In this document: piece by piece, positions 1 to 10,448 of the stretch
Layout of the letters: each line of letters begins with the position of its first letter
Position numbering within the stretch: the stretch's first letter is position 1
Assembly: GCF_029892045.1 (NCBI RefSeq)
Contig: NZ_CP120369.1
Location: forward strand, 124,001-188,000
DNA from: Sinorhizobium numidicum
GTDB lineage: Bacteria > Pseudomonadota > Alphaproteobacteria > Rhizobiales > Rhizobiaceae
DNA: 64,000 nt
Reading direction: 5' to 3'
Translations under genes and position numbers: made by a program
The notes under the pieces: generated by a model
What the model saw: only the letters and a program-made list of their open reading frames with translations
What the model was told of the DNA's origin: nothing
Database searches by the model: none

Positions 1-888
1 GCACCACTAAAAAAGCCGTTCCGGCTACAAGATTTGAGAGGTGTTCTAGACGAGGCGAGGAGTGGCCCAGCGGCGAATCTGGCGCGCGTGTTGAAACGAG
101 TTCCCGACGGGCTCTTGCGGGAGGGGCTTCAGAAGGATTGGATCGAATTCTGGTTTCAGCCGAAGGTTGAGCTCAAGACCGGGCTCATAAAGGGGGCAGA
201 GTGCTTGGCTCGAATCAGACACCCGACCGCAGGTCTGCTCTTTCCCGGCCAGTTCTTGCCCTCGGCTGACGACAACGATCTTCATGAACTCGCCATCAGG
301 GCGGCGAAGGCCGCGGCAAAAGCCGCAGCACTCGATTTACTTGATGGTGTCCCGCTCCGATTCTCGATAAACGTTTCCACCCGAAACATGAAGCAGCCGG
401 CGTTGATTTTTCAACTCAAGAGGATTAGTGACGGTGCGGTTAGGCCCGTAGACCTGGTCCTGGAGATCACCGAAAGCGATCTTGGCGGTGATAGCTCCGT
501 TTGCCAAGCGTTTGCGACACGCGCTGTCTTGCATGGCTTCAAGATTTCAATCGATGATTTTGGCTGCGGTTACGCCACCTTTGAACGGCTGCGGCACACA
601 CCCTTCTCTGAACTAAAATTGGATCGATCTGTCGTAGATGGATGCTCAGGCGACCGCTCTTTGAAAAATATCTGCGTCGCGACCATCCAGTTGGCTCACG
701 GCTTTGACGCACTCGCAGTTGCGGAAGGCGTCGAGACGCAGGAGGATGCCGCCCTTCTTGCCGACATCGGCTGTGACATAGCGCAAGGTTATCTCTTTGC
801 ACCCGCATTGCCTCTGAAGGAATTTGCGGCATACGTTCGAGCCCCATTGAAGCCCGTTACAGGACCAAAGTATTCACTCAAGTCCTGA
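1..888 (+). CDS. REC-EAL response regulator, c-di-GMP phosphodiesterase type (5' end outside window)
   Basis: The frame is open to the left edge and begins with a KKPF...L motif typical of the last strand and helix of a response-regulator receiver domain, so the protein is probably REC-EAL and cut by the window. The first usable start inside is TTG at 34. The EAL domain follows with ECL in place of EAL, ITESD, DDFGCGY, KLDRS, AEGVET and QGYLF, covering most metal- and substrate-binding positions of active c-di-GMP phosphodiesterases. The ECL variant keeps the metal-binding Glu. It converges on the hybrid histidine kinase 50 bp downstream, a plausible but unproven partner. Hydrolysis of c-di-GMP is inferred. 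Confidence 0.85.
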   Translation, partial: APLKKPFRLQDLRGVLDEARSGPAANLARVLKRVPDGLLREGLQKDWIEFWFQPKVELKTGLIKGAECLARIRHPTAGLLFPGQFLPSADDNDLHELAIRAAKAAAKAAALDLLDGVPLRFSINVSTRNMKQPALIFQLKRISDGAVRPVDLVLEITESDLGGDSSVCQAFATRAVLHGFKISIDDFGCGYATFERLRHTPFSELKLDRSVVDGCSGDRSLKNICVATIQLAHGFDALAVAEGVETQEDAALLADIGCDIAQGYLFAPALPLKEFAAYVRAPLKPVTGPKYSLKS

Positions 889-939
889 GCTGTACCACCT
901 GCTCCCGATGATATTGGTGAGCGCAAGTCCGAACTGCGT

Positions 940-3267
940 TCATAAACTCTCCTGTCCTCTCTTGCCATCAAGTATTAGGCGAATCTTGGCAGCCAGTTCC
1001 CTTGGTCGATAAGGCTTTTTGAGTAAGTGGAGCCCAGGATCGAGCCCACCTTGATGAGTTATGACGTCCTCTGTGTATCCGGAAGTAAATAAAATGGGTA
1101 TCTCCGGTCGAATCCGACGAGCTTCCTCCGCCAATTGACCTCCATTCAGACCACCTGGCATGATTACGTCGGTGAACAGAAGGTCGATGTCAGAGACCTC
1201 TCTCAGAATGTCCGAAGCCTCTTGACCGTTCCCGGCGGCAATGATCCGGTAGCCAAAATTTTCGAGCTGCGCGGCTACATAGCTCAAGACCAGCCCATTG
1301 TCCTCCACCAGAAGAATTTTCTCCGTGCCTTGAGGCACGACGGCCTTTTCCGGCCTCGATCTCGTCTCCTCCTCGCCCCGAACAGCTCTTGGAAGATAAA
1401 TCTTGACTGTCGTTCCCCGGCCGGGCTCCGAGTAGATCTTGACGTGTCCATTCGACTGCTTGGCAAAACCAAAGACCATGCTGAGTCCGAGGCCGCTGCC
1501 CTTCCCAGTTTCCTTGGTTGTAAAGAACGGCTCGAAGGCGCGCGCGAGGATTTGGGGTTGCATCCCAATCCCCGTGTCAGAGATGGTCACTACTACGTAT
1601 TGGCCGGGAGCAATCTCTGCGCCACAATGTGCATAATCTTGATTGAGAGAGAGATTTCCGGTTTCGATCGTCAGTTGCCCGCCGCGAGGCATCGCATCGC
1701 GCGCATTGAGGCAAAGGTTCAGGATCGCAGTCTCGAGTCCGGAGGGATCGACAAGGGCATTCCAGAGGTCGGCTGATTGGATGAATTCGATTTCTATTTC
1801 CGCGGAAAGCGCCCGCCGCAGCAGACCGTCCATATCCTTCAGCAGCGAATTAAGATCGACCACTTGCGGCTTGAGAGCCTGCCGGCGGGCGAAGGCGAGC
1901 AGGCGGTGAACGAGATCAGCACCTCGTTGAGCGGCCGCTGATGTCATCTCTGCAAGGTGGCGAAGGCTCTTGTCCTCGCTCAGCCGTTCGGCGAGGACCT
2001 CCGCGTTGCCCAAGATGACCGTTAGAAGATTATTGAAGTCATGCGCGATGCCCCCCGTCAGCCGTCCTACTGCCTCAAGCTTTTGGGCTTGCCTCAGTTG
2101 CTCCTCTATCGCAAGCCGTCTCGTTATGTCCGAGTTAATCGAGAGAATGGAATGTGGACTAGCAGTACTGTCCCGCATTAGGGAACAGCGGGCCTCTACT
2201 GTAATGCAGCTCCCATCCCTGCGCCGTTGCGCGATCTCGCCAGTCCATTCCCCAGTATCCACGACAGCGGCGGCGTAAGCGAGGGAATTGAAGTCATCGC
2301 CATAAAGCAGCGGTCCAACCGATCGGCCGAGTGCTTCTTCCGCCGTCCACCCGTAGATTCGCTCTGCCCCCTTATTCCAAAACAGAATCCTATGGTCGAT
2401 ACCATGAACGACAATCGCATCCCGGGCCATGTCGAGAAGCGCCGCCTGATGGGCAAGCTTATCTTCCGCTTCCTTGCGTGCCGTAACGTCAGTCATGCCA
2501 CCGACACATCGAACCGGCTTTCCCTGGCGGTCGTAGATGATGTATCCAGAATCCTCGACATACGCGATCGAGCCATCGTCACGAAAGAATCTGTATTGAT
2601 CCTCCCATGTTTGTTCCCTCGAATCGAGCGCCGACTGAGTGGAACGCAACACACGCTCTAGATCGTCCGGGTGAACATGTGTCTTCCAAAACTCAAAATT
2701 GCGACGACTTTCTTCAGGAGAGTGGCCAAATACTACCTTGAGGCCCTCGCTCCACCACATGGTGTCCGTAACAATGTTCCAATCCCAAATCACGTCAGCA
2801 GTTACGTTTGAGACTGCCCGAAACAACTCCTCGCTTTCACGAATCTTCTGTTCAGCAGCCAGGCGCTGGGTTACATCTAGGGCCATAATCAGCCTTGCAC
2901 TTCGACCTTCGAAGTCGAAGGCATGGGACGATATCTCTACGAAGATGATCCCGCCGTCCTTGAGACAATGCCGGAAGACGCTTGGCTGCTCGACGCCAAG
3001 GCAGCCCTTGGCCACACTTTCCAACAAGTCTGGCAGGTCTTCGCGGGGACGAATGTCCCTGATGGTCATCTTAAGGAAATCCTCCCGAGAGTAGCCGTAG
3101 TGGGCAACGGCAGCGTTGTTTACCATGAGGAAACGGAGCGTTTCGGTGTCGTACACCCACATTGGTTGTGGGTGAGAATCGAATAGCTGTACGTAGTGTG
3201 ATTCACTTTGTAGCGGGGCGCTGCGACTATCATGGGTCATAATCGGGGGTTGTACCATCGCGATCAT
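940..3267 (-). CDS. Hybrid sensor histidine kinase with three PAS domains and C-terminal receiver
   Basis: This 775-aa soluble protein has no clear membrane segment. Three PAS/PAC modules lie at about residues 20-140, 145-265 and 275-390. A HisKA H-box follows (GGIAHDFNN, phospho-acceptor His409), then an HATPase with N box (NLCLNARDA), G1 (DTGIGM) and G2 (GSGLGLS). The receiver domain at about 648-770 has the phospho-acceptor Asp700 (LLFTD) and the conserved KKPY. This is the layout of cytoplasmic PAS hybrid kinases common in rhizobia. The signal is unknown. Starts at 3258 or 3240 are also possible because no strong ribosome site separates them. It is transcribed towards the REC-EAL gene. 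Confidence 0.9.
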   Translation of the reverse strand: MIAMVQPPIMTHDSRSAPLQSESHYVQLFDSHPQPMWVYDTETLRFLMVNNAAVAHYGYSREDFLKMTIRDIRPREDLPDLLESVAKGCLGVEQPSVFRHCLKDGGIIFVEISSHAFDFEGRSARLIMALDVTQRLAAEQKIRESEELFRAVSNVTADVIWDWNIVTDTMWWSEGLKVVFGHSPEESRRNFEFWKTHVHPDDLERVLRSTQSALDSREQTWEDQYRFFRDDGSIAYVEDSGYIIYDRQGKPVRCVGGMTDVTARKEAEDKLAHQAALLDMARDAIVVHGIDHRILFWNKGAERIYGWTAEEALGRSVGPLLYGDDFNSLAYAAAVVDTGEWTGEIAQRRRDGSCITVEARCSLMRDSTASPHSILSINSDITRRLAIEEQLRQAQKLEAVGRLTGGIAHDFNNLLTVILGNAEVLAERLSEDKSLRHLAEMTSAAAQRGADLVHRLLAFARRQALKPQVVDLNSLLKDMDGLLRRALSAEIEIEFIQSADLWNALVDPSGLETAILNLCLNARDAMPRGGQLTIETGNLSLNQDYAHCGAEIAPGQYVVVTISDTGIGMQPQILARAFEPFFTTKETGKGSGLGLSMVFGFAKQSNGHVKIYSEPGRGTTVKIYLPRAVRGEEETRSRPEKAVVPQGTEKILLVEDNGLVLSYVAAQLENFGYRIIAAGNGQEASDILREVSDIDLLFTDVIMPGGLNGGQLAEEARRIRPEIPILFTSGYTEDVITHQGGLDPGLHLLKKPYRPRELAAKIRLILDGKRGQESL

Positions 3268-3644
3268 CGAAGACCAAGACGATAGCTTGGCTCAGGGCTT
3301 CTTGATAAGGCGCTATTTTCGGCGAATTCGGTCTTTTTTCCGCTGGTCCCGCATCGAAAGGGTCGATGACAGAGGAGCGAAACTTACGAAGAGCCAAGGG
3401 CCGCAGTCATCGACTTGCGTGAGGACCTAAGGCGCCTTGCCGGCGAGCCAGGTCGAAAGGATCGAAATGCTTCCTGCCTGGTCGCCTCATTGATGGAATC
3501 GTCAAAAGCCTATGAGGCGCTGCCGCCGATAGAACTTTGTTTGATCACCGTACCGGAGTCTGACTCGTGGCTCCACTCCGATCTCAAAGGTTTGCTAAGG
3601 ACACCGCGCACGATCGTCGGGCTCGACACCGAGCCTTGCGCAAA

Positions 3645-3654
3645 TTATCTATAA
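3645..3654. promoter_or_regulatory. BioR operator box in front of bioR
   Basis: TTATCTATAA fits the alpha-proteobacterial BioR consensus TTATMKATAA exactly. It ends 3 bp before the bioR ATG, so the operator occupies the place of a ribosome site and points to autoregulation and a very short or leaderless mRNA. Nothing else is recognisable in 3268-3644. Confidence 0.85.
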
Positions 3655-3657
3655 AAA

Positions 3658-4314
3658 ATGACGACGAACGAAGGCACGATTGCCAACCGCATCTGCCGCA
3701 TTCTCGCGGCACGGATCGTGACGGGTGAGCTGGAGCCCGGCACAAAGCTCCGGCAGGATCACATCGCCGAGGAATTCGGAACAAGCCATGTGCCGGTGCG
3801 CGAGGCTTTCCGTAGGCTGGAGGCGCAGGGCCTCGCCGTGAGCGAGCCGCGTCGCGGCGTGCGAGTCGCCACGTTCAGCCTGGACGAGGTTCGCGAGGTT
3901 GCCGAGATGCGGGCAGCCCTTGAAGTGCTGGCGCTGCGCCATGCGGCGCCGCATCTGACGCCGTCGATCCTCGATCAGGCGGAGGCGGCGACCGTGGAAG
4001 CCGACAATGCGCGCGATGTGCGCTCCTGGGAGGAGGCGAATCGTCGCTTCCATCGGTTGCTTCTGACGCCTTGCGGCATGCCGCGCCTGCTCGCGGCCAT
4101 CGACGATCTGCATGCGGTCAGCGCTCGCTTCCTGTTTGCGACCTGGCGGTCGGACTGGGAGGTCAGGCCTGATCATGACCACCGGGCGATTCTGGCTTTC
4201 CTTCGCCAGGGCAGGACAGAGAACGCAGCGGCGGTGCTGGAGCGCCACGTCCAGAGGATCGGACAAAAGCCGGCGAAAAACGCATCCGGCGGCGCCTTCG
4301 CCATCGTCGGCTGA
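3658..4314 (+). CDS. bioR: BioR, GntR-family repressor of biotin synthesis
   Basis: This 218-aa protein has an N-terminal winged HTH (about residues 8-70, with VPVREAFRRLEAQGL) and a C-terminal FCD-type helical domain (about 80-205). GntR/FCD proteins next to bioBFDAZ in alpha-proteobacteria are BioR, which represses biotin genes through TTATMKATAA boxes. Exact boxes stand in front of this gene and of bioB. The ATG has no Shine-Dalgarno sequence, since the box takes that position. The gene runs parallel to the bio operon with about 200 bp between. Confidence 0.88.
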   Translation: MTTNEGTIANRICRILAARIVTGELEPGTKLRQDHIAEEFGTSHVPVREAFRRLEAQGLAVSEPRRGVRVATFSLDEVREVAEMRAALEVLALRHAAPHLTPSILDQAEAATVEADNARDVRSWEEANRRFHRLLLTPCGMPRLLAAIDDLHAVSARFLFATWRSDWEVRPDHDHRAILAFLRQGRTENAAAVLERHVQRIGQKPAKNASGGAFAIVG

Positions 4315-4459
4315 TCGTTGCGCTCAGCGATTGCTTTGCAGCCTTTTTCCGGCTCCGAGACGAAGCTGGCCGTAGCGCCGCCGATTCCGGAATCTCGTGA
4401 TGGTTGAAGTTCCACTCCAGCTCGCCGTTTAGGCGGTTGCGCCTCCGTCACCCGCGAGA

Positions 4460-4493
4460 TTATAGATAAAAATGCAAATCTATCTATATAGAT
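4460..4493. promoter_or_regulatory. BioR operator region of the bioBFDAZ operon
   Basis: TTATAGATAA at 4460-4469 fits the BioR consensus exactly. A second, weaker match (CTATCTATAT, 8 of 10) lies at 4480-4489 and overlaps a perfect 12-bp palindrome ATCTATATAGAT at 4482-4493. The sites lie 30-60 bp before the bioB start, where a bound repressor would block transcription. Confidence 0.85.
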
Positions 4494-4520
4494 CGTGAAG
4501 ACAGGGGGAGATTGCTAAGC

Positions 4521-5540
4521 ATGCTGGATGCACGCGCTTCAGGGGACAGAAGTTCGGCCAGTTCCGGTGCTGCCGCAGAGCGTTGGACACTCGGCGATGC
4601 AAAAAAAATCTATAATCTGCCGTTTAACGATCTTCTCTTCCGCGCCCAGTCCGTCCATCGCACGCATTTTGATCCAAACGCCGTACAGATGAGTCGGCTC
4701 CTGTCGATCAAGACCGGCGGCTGCGCGGAGGATTGCGGCTATTGCAGCCAGTCGGCGCATTACCCGACCGGGGTCAAGGCTTCGAAGCTGATGGAGGTCG
4801 AGCGGGTCGTTGCGGGGGCACGGAGGGCCAGGGAGGGCGGTGCGACGCGCTACTGCATGGGGGCCGCCTGGCGCAGCCCGAAGGAGCGCGACATGGAGAC
4901 GATCGTCGCCATGGTTGAGCGCGTCAAGGCGCTTGGCATGGAGACCTGCATGACCCTCGGCATGCTCACGCCGGCGCAGTCGGAGCGGCTGGCGAATGCC
5001 GGTCTCGACTACTACAACCACAATCTCGATACGTCCGAGCGCTTCTACAGCGAGGTCATCACCACACGGACCTTCGCCGACCGGCTGGAGACGCTCGCCA
5101 ATGTGCGCGAGGCGGGGATCAAGGTCTGCGCCGGCGGCATCCTGGGGATGGGGGAGACGGTCGACGACCGTATCGCAATGCTGGTGACGCTCGCCAATCT
5201 TCCGGCCGCTCCGGAAAGCGTGCCGATCAACATGCTGATCCCCATCCCCGGATCGAAGCTCGCCGACCAGCCGCCGGTCGATCCGATCGATTTCATCCGC
5301 ACTATCGCGCTCGCCCGTCTTCTGATGCCGCAATCGCATGTCCGTCTCTCGGCCGGGCGCACGGAGATGAGCGACGAGATGCAGGCGCTCTGTTTCTTTG
5401 CCGGCGCCAATTCCATCTTCGTCGGCGAGACGCTGTTGACGGCTGGCAACCCCGGCGAGGACCATGATGCGGCGCTGTTCCGCCGCCTCGGGTTGAAGGC
5501 GATGGAACTGCATCTGGCCGAACCGGAGCCGGCCGAATGA
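4521..5540 (+). CDS. bioB: Biotin synthase BioB
   Basis: This radical SAM enzyme inserts sulfur into dethiobiotin, the last step of biotin synthesis. The radical-SAM cluster motif is C68-x3-C72-x2-C75 ([12 protein letters not shown]), followed by the BioB-typical CMGAAWR and YYNHNLDT segments. The length of 339 aa is normal. ATG 4521 was chosen because GGGGAG at 4505-4510 is well spaced from it, while the in-frame TTG at 4512 lies almost on top of that site. It is the first gene of a tightly overlapping operon and is probably repressed by BioR when biotin is plentiful. Confidence 0.97.
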   Translation: MLDARASGDRSSASSGAAAERWTLGDAKKIYNLPFNDLLFRAQSVHRTHFDPNAVQMSRLLSIKTGGCAEDCGYCSQSAHYPTGVKASKLMEVERVVAGARRAREGGATRYCMGAAWRSPKERDMETIVAMVERVKALGMETCMTLGMLTPAQSERLANAGLDYYNHNLDTSERFYSEVITTRTFADRLETLANVREAGIKVCAGGILGMGETVDDRIAMLVTLANLPAAPESVPINMLIPIPGSKLADQPPVDPIDFIRTIALARLLMPQSHVRLSAGRTEMSDEMQALCFFAGANSIFVGETLLTAGNPGEDHDAALFRRLGLKAMELHLAEPEPAE

Positions 5541-6682
5541 CGCTGCGCGCTCTCGTCTGTTACGAGAGGACGCTGGCGGGGCTCGAGCGCAAGGGACGGC
5601 GCCGGGCGCTTGCGGCCCTGCAAGGCGTCGATTTCACCTCGAACGACTATCTGGCGCTCGCCGATTCGCCGCGCCTCAAGGCTGCCATTGCCACGGCGAT
5701 CGACTATGGCGTGCCGGTCGGCGCCGGCGGTTCGCGGCTGTTGCGCGGCAACCATCCGGAGCATGAGGCACTGGAGGCGGAGGCGGCCGAGTTCTTCGGC
5801 ACGAGCCGAACGCTCTTTTTCGGCAGCGGTTATACGGCCAATGTGGCGCTTTTCTCGACCCTGCCGCAGCGCGACGACATCATCGTCCACGACGAGCTGA
5901 TTCATGCGAGCGCCCATGAGGGCATTGCGGCTAGCAAGGCGCCGAGGGTAGCGGTGCGGCACAACGATGCGGATGCCTTTGCCGACGCGATTCGCAGGTG
6001 GCGCGACGCCGGCGGAACGGGGCATCCGTGGATTGCCGTCGAAAGTCTTTATTCGATGGACGGCGACCGGGCGCCGCTTGCCGAACTCGCGGCGCTCGCG
6101 GACCGGCACGACGGCTTTCTGGTGATCGACGAGGCGCATGCGACCGGCGTCTTCGGCCCCGGCGGCCGCGGGTTTTCAGCTTCGCTGGAAGACCGGGAAA
6201 ATATCGTCGTACTGCATACCTGCGGCAAGGCACTCGGGGTTTCGGGCGCGTTGCTGGGGGCGAATGCGATCCTTTGTGACTACCTCGTCAACCGCGCCCG
6301 CGGCTTCATCTATTCGACTGCGCCATCGCCACTGACTGCCGCCGCCGTTCGCGAGGCATTGAGGATTCTCGCGGATGAGCCGCAGCGCCGAGCGGCTTTC
6401 GATGAGCTCAGAATATTCGCCAATGAGGCACTTGCCGTAATGCTCGGTGTAAAGGGCAGCGGATCGCAGATCCTGCCGGTTATGATCGGTGACAATGCCA
6501 GGGCGGTGAGGATCGCGGCGCGCCTGCGCGCCGAAGGCTTCGATATCCGCGCCATCCGCCCGCCGACGGTGCCTGAACGTACGGCGCGGCTCCGGATCGC
6601 GATAACGCTGAATGTCGATAGGTCGGCGATCGCTGACATGCTGGAGAGACTGAAGATCGCGATGGCGGAGGAGCAGCCATGA
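5537..6682 (+). CDS. bioF: 8-amino-7-oxononanoate synthase BioF
   Basis: This PLP enzyme condenses pimeloyl-ACP (or -CoA) with L-alanine. At 381 aa it has the alpha-oxoamine synthase hallmarks: GSRLLRGN, the GSGYTANV turn, Asp198 and His201 in VIDEAHATG, and Schiff-base Lys231 in HTCGKALG. It overlaps bioB by 4 bp (ATGA), which implies translational coupling. The bio genes share high-GC codon use, unlike the decayed DNA further on. Confidence 0.97.
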   Translation: MTLRALVCYERTLAGLERKGRRRALAALQGVDFTSNDYLALADSPRLKAAIATAIDYGVPVGAGGSRLLRGNHPEHEALEAEAAEFFGTSRTLFFGSGYTANVALFSTLPQRDDIIVHDELIHASAHEGIAASKAPRVAVRHNDADAFADAIRRWRDAGGTGHPWIAVESLYSMDGDRAPLAELAALADRHDGFLVIDEAHATGVFGPGGRGFSASLEDRENIVVLHTCGKALGVSGALLGANAILCDYLVNRARGFIYSTAPSPLTAAAVREALRILADEPQRRAAFDELRIFANEALAVMLGVKGSGSQILPVMIGDNARAVRIAARLRAEGFDIRAIRPPTVPERTARLRIAITLNVDRSAIADMLERLKIAMAEEQP

Positions 6683-7317
6683 CGCTTCGCCTTTTGATCA
6701 CCGGCACCGATACGGACATCGGCAAGACAGTCTTTGCCGCAGCACTCACCGATGCGCTTTCCGGGTACTATTGGAAGCCGGTGCAGTCCGGACTCGAGGA
6801 CGCAACAGACAGCGAAACCGCGCGGCAGCTCGGGCAAATAGCGCCCGACCGCATTCTGCCGGAGGCCTACAGACTTACGACACCCGCCTCGCCGCATCTC
6901 TCTGCCAAGCTCGACGGCGTCACGATCTTGGCCGACGATCTTTCACCGCCTGAGACCGACGCGCCGCTCGTCATCGAAGGCGCCGGCGGGCTCATGGTGC
7001 CGCTGACGGACCAGACGATCTTTGCCGATGTCTTCGCGCGCTGGCGGATTCCCGTTGTCCTCTGCGCCCGCACCGGGCTCGGGACGATCAATCACACGCT
7101 GCTATCGCTCGAAGCGCTGCGGGCTCGTTCGATCCCGGTCCTCGGCGTTGCCTTCATCGGCGACGAGCAGGCTGACACTCAAGCCATTATTGCCGTCCTC
7201 GGGCAGGTCCGCGTGCTCGGTCGGTTGCCGCGGCTCGAGCCGCTGACGCCGGATGCTCTGCGGCAAGCTTTTCGCGCGAATTTCGATATCGACCGGTTCC
7301 GCGAGGCCGCAGTATGA
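6679..7317 (+). CDS. bioD: Dethiobiotin synthetase BioD
   Basis: This ATP-dependent carboxylase closes the ureido ring of 7,8-diaminopelargonate. At 212 aa it has an N-terminal P-loop (residues 9-17, GTDTDIGKT), the KPVQSG motif at about 33-38 and the [10 protein letters not shown] motif. It overlaps bioF and bioA by 4 bp on each side. No anomalies were seen. Confidence 0.96.
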   Translation: MTLRLLITGTDTDIGKTVFAAALTDALSGYYWKPVQSGLEDATDSETARQLGQIAPDRILPEAYRLTTPASPHLSAKLDGVTILADDLSPPETDAPLVIEGAGGLMVPLTDQTIFADVFARWRIPVVLCARTGLGTINHTLLSLEALRARSIPVLGVAFIGDEQADTQAIIAVLGQVRVLGRLPRLEPLTPDALRQAFRANFDIDRFREAAV

Positions 7318-8582
7318 GAACCTCGCCCGTCTGGCATCCCTTTACCCAGCATGCGCTCGAAGCCCCGATGAAACGGGTCGTCGGCACCGAGGGCGCCTAC
7401 CTCATCGATGAGGATGGCGCGCCGATCCTCGATGCAATCTCGTCCTGGTGGGTGATCACCCATGGCCATCGGCACCCGGCCATCATGGAAGCGATCCGTC
7501 GCGCCTCGGAGAGCTATGACCAGATCATCTTCGCCGAATATACCCACGCGCCGGCGGAGGAGCTAGCCGACGGGCTGATCGGGATTGCGCCCACTGGCCT
7601 CAAGCATGTCTTCTATTCCGACAGCGGCTCGACTGCGGTGGAGGTGGCGCTGAAAATGGCGCTTGGCTTCTTCCACAATATCGGTGCCCCGCGCAGCCGC
7701 ATCTGCGTGATTGAGCACGGCTACCATGGCGACACCATCGGCACGATGTCGGCCGGCGAGCGCGGCGTCTTCAATGCGGCCTATGAGCCGCTTCTCTTCG
7801 CCGTCGACCGGTTGCCGTTTCCCGAAGCCGGCCGCGAGCAGGAGACGCTCGATGCCTTCGAGGCATCTTGCGCGTCCGGCCAGGTGGCGGCACTGCTCGT
7901 GGAACCGCTGGTGCTCGGCGCCGGCGGAATGAAGATCTATCCGCCCGCCGTCCTTGCCGAACTGAAGCGGATCGCCGAGCGGCACGGCAGCCTCTTGATC
8001 GCCGACGAGGTGATGACCGGCTGGGGCCGAACGGGTAGACTCTTCGCCTGCGAGCAGGCTGGGGTTGCGCCCGATATCCTCTGTACCTCGAAGGGGCTCA
8101 CAGGCGGCGCGCTGCCGCTGGCGGCGACCCTTTGCGCGGCTGCAATCTTCGAGGCGCATCTTTCGACCGACCGCCGCAGGACGTTCTTTCATTCGAGCTC
8201 CTATACGGCCAACCCGATCGCCTGCGCGGCCGCCCTTGCCAATCTCGAAATCTGGAAGACGGAGCCGGTAAGGGTGCGCATCGAGGCGCTTGCGGCGAAG
8301 CAGAAGACCCACCTGCGGCGCTTCGAAGGCGACCCGCGCTTCTGCAACATTCGCCAGGCCGGCACCGTTTCCGCGCTCGATCTCGCCGTGCCAGTCGGCG
8401 GCTATCTTTCGGAGGTCGGGCCGCGGCTTCGGGGCTTCTTTCGCGAGCGCAAGCTCCTCATCCGGCCGCTCGGCAATGTCATCTATCTGATGCCGCCCTA
8501 TTGCGTCTCGGATGCAGATCTCGACCGGGCGTATGACGCGATCGACGAGGCGGCGTCGGCCTTCGCGGCGGGGTGGCTATGA
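7314..8582 (+). CDS. bioA: Adenosylmethionine-8-amino-7-oxononanoate aminotransferase BioA
   Basis: This class III PLP aminotransferase uses SAM as amino donor to make 7,8-diaminopelargonate. At 422 aa it has the SSWWV motif near the N-terminus, [17 protein letters not shown], Asp231 in IADEVMTG and the PLP lysine Lys260 in TSKGLTGG. These are BioA signatures rather than those of a generic omega-aminotransferase. Its stop overlaps the bioZ start. Confidence 0.96.
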   Translation: MRTSPVWHPFTQHALEAPMKRVVGTEGAYLIDEDGAPILDAISSWWVITHGHRHPAIMEAIRRASESYDQIIFAEYTHAPAEELADGLIGIAPTGLKHVFYSDSGSTAVEVALKMALGFFHNIGAPRSRICVIEHGYHGDTIGTMSAGERGVFNAAYEPLLFAVDRLPFPEAGREQETLDAFEASCASGQVAALLVEPLVLGAGGMKIYPPAVLAELKRIAERHGSLLIADEVMTGWGRTGRLFACEQAGVAPDILCTSKGLTGGALPLAATLCAAAIFEAHLSTDRRRTFFHSSSYTANPIACAAALANLEIWKTEPVRVRIEALAAKQKTHLRRFEGDPRFCNIRQAGTVSALDLAVPVGGYLSEVGPRLRGFFRERKLLIRPLGNVIYLMPPYCVSDADLDRAYDAIDEAASAFAAGWL

Positions 8583-9568
8583 GCAGCGTCCGGTCATCCC
8601 GCCTTGCCGGCTTCGGCCATTACGTGCCGGCGCGGCGCGTCGAAAATGCCGAGATCGAAACGAGGCTCGACCTTGAGCCGGGCTGGATCGAGCGGCGGAC
8701 GGGCATCCGTGCGCGGCGCTGGGTGGAAACGGGAGATACGCTGAGCGGACTTGCGGCAAAAGCGGGGGAGGCGGCGCTTCAGGACTCGGGCATCTCACGG
8801 GGTGACATCGCCTTGACGCTGCTTGCGACCTCGACGCCCGATCACCTGCTGCCGCCATCCGCGCCGCTGCTCGCCCATCGGCTCGGGCTTGCCAATTCCG
8901 GTGCAATCGACCTTGCCGGCGCCTGCTCGGGCTTTCTTTACGCGCTGACGCTTGCCGATGGTTTCGTCCGCGCGCAGGGGAGAGCGGTCCTTGTCGTTGC
9001 GGCCAATATCCTCAGCCGCCGGATCAATCTGGCGGAAAGCGCGAGCGCCGTGCTCTTCGCCGATGCGGCCGGCGCCGTCGTCGTCGCGCCTTGCGACGTT
9101 CAGGGCAAGGGGCTCATCGGCGTCGATCTTTCATCGGACGGGAGCGGCTACGACCTGATCACGATTCAAGCCGGCGGCAGCAGCCGTCCCTTTGCGCCAG
9201 GCATGGCAGCGGAGGATGTCCTGATGACCATGCGCGACGGGCGGGAAGTTTTCGTCCGGGCCGTGGAAATGATGACGGTTTGCGCAAAGCGCGCGCTCGC
9301 CAATGCCGGTCTTGGCGCCGGGGACGTCAGCCGCTTTGTGCCGCATCAGGCGAATGTCCGGATCTTCGATGCGGTTTGCGACAATCTCGGCATCGATCCG
9401 TCAAAGACCGTGCGCACCATCGAGGAGCACGGCAATTCGTCGGCAGCGACGATCCCGCTCTCGCTGTCGCTTGCGCACAAAGCCAGGTCCTTCGTGCCTG
9501 GGGAGAAGCTGTTGTTGGCGGCGGCCGGCGCGGGGATGACCGGAGGGGCTGTGCTCCTCAGCATTTAG
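8579..9568 (+). CDS. bioZ: BioZ, FabH-like ketoacyl synthase making the pimeloyl precursor
   Basis: This 329-aa thiolase-fold protein has a Cys-His-Asn triad: Cys116 in AGACSGF, His256 in VPHQANVR and Asn286 in EHGNSSAA. BioZ was first described in a bioBFDAZ operon on a Mesorhizobium symbiosis island. Alpha-proteobacterial BioZ is reported to condense glutaryl-CoA with malonyl-ACP, replacing BioC/BioH. ATG 8579 overlaps the bioA stop (ATGA). An in-frame GTG at 8573 is less likely. The identification as BioZ rather than FabH rests mainly on operon position. Confidence 0.92.
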   Translation: MSSVRSSRLAGFGHYVPARRVENAEIETRLDLEPGWIERRTGIRARRWVETGDTLSGLAAKAGEAALQDSGISRGDIALTLLATSTPDHLLPPSAPLLAHRLGLANSGAIDLAGACSGFLYALTLADGFVRAQGRAVLVVAANILSRRINLAESASAVLFADAAGAVVVAPCDVQGKGLIGVDLSSDGSGYDLITIQAGGSSRPFAPGMAAEDVLMTMRDGREVFVRAVEMMTVCAKRALANAGLGAGDVSRFVPHQANVRIFDAVCDNLGIDPSKTVRTIEEHGNSSAATIPLSLSLAHKARSFVPGEKLLLAAAGAGMTGGAVLLSI

Positions 9569-9789
9569 GGGATTCGGAACCTCGCCGGCTATATGAGGCG
9601 AGAGGAGGAAACGAGGTGAGACATGGCAATGGCATGTTGTGGGTCGACTGTTCGAATCTCTTAAGGCGGCAGAATGCTGCTATCGATCGGTAACCTCCAC
9701 CTGGTGCCTGACAGTCTGGCATACGAGTGCCTTCCGGTCTGGCAGACTTTCCTCTAATAAAGGCACGACGAAAGTAACGGTGAGGGAAC

Positions 9790-10242
9790 ATGAGAAAGCT
9801 TGTCGCAGGCAAACTGCATGGTATCTACGTGACTGAGGCAAACCTCAACTATCACGGATCAATTACGCTGGACCCGGACCATTGCGAGGAAGCTGGTATC
9901 CTGCCCATGGAGTTTGTCGAGATCTGGAACAGGAATTCCGGCGCCCGAATCTCAACATACGTCATTCTTGGTGAACGCGGGTCGCGGTGCTGCGTTCTCA
10001 ACGGAGCCGCAGCGCGCACCTGCCAGCCCGGTGACCAGATCATCATTTGCAACTCGGTCTATCTCGACGAAAGCCGGATTACGTCGTTGAAGCCGAAGGT
10101 GCTCACGTTCGACGAAAGCAATCATATACGCGATCGCCTGAGCTATTCAGTTGACATCAATCCGGAGGGAAAATACACGTTCGATATCCTCGATGAGGCA
10201 AACACCGTGTTGCCTGTACCGGTGTTGGTGTGTGGTACATAA
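9790..10242 (+). CDS. panD: Aspartate 1-decarboxylase PanD
   Basis: This pyruvoyl enzyme makes beta-alanine for pantothenate and coenzyme A. At 150 aa it has the N-terminal MRKLVAGKLHG (conserved Lys8) and the self-cleavage site Gly23-Ser24 in NLNYHGSIT, where the serine becomes the pyruvoyl group. The C-terminus is slightly longer than usual. A GAGGG ribosome site precedes the ATG. It follows bioZ after 220 bp in which no terminator was recognised, and makes a second vitamin-precursor function on this replicon. Confidence 0.93.
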   Translation: MRKLVAGKLHGIYVTEANLNYHGSITLDPDHCEEAGILPMEFVEIWNRNSGARISTYVILGERGSRCCVLNGAAARTCQPGDQIIICNSVYLDESRITSLKPKVLTFDESNHIRDRLSYSVDINPEGKYTFDILDEANTVLPVPVLVCGT

Positions 10243-10448
10243 CAGCTCACTAAGCGCCGACGCCCCCGCGCGCTTGCGCCTTAAATGAAGCAAGATTGGA
10301 CGCTTCGTCGGAGAGTTGGGGATCGCGGAAATCTCAGACGGCCGAGCTTTGCCCAAGATTGCGGGCGTCTCTGTAGATAGGAGAGCTTTGTTGACTCGGT
10401 CTTTCGCTCGGTCGAAAACAGCCTTCCGCTTCCAGAGGGGATCATCTG

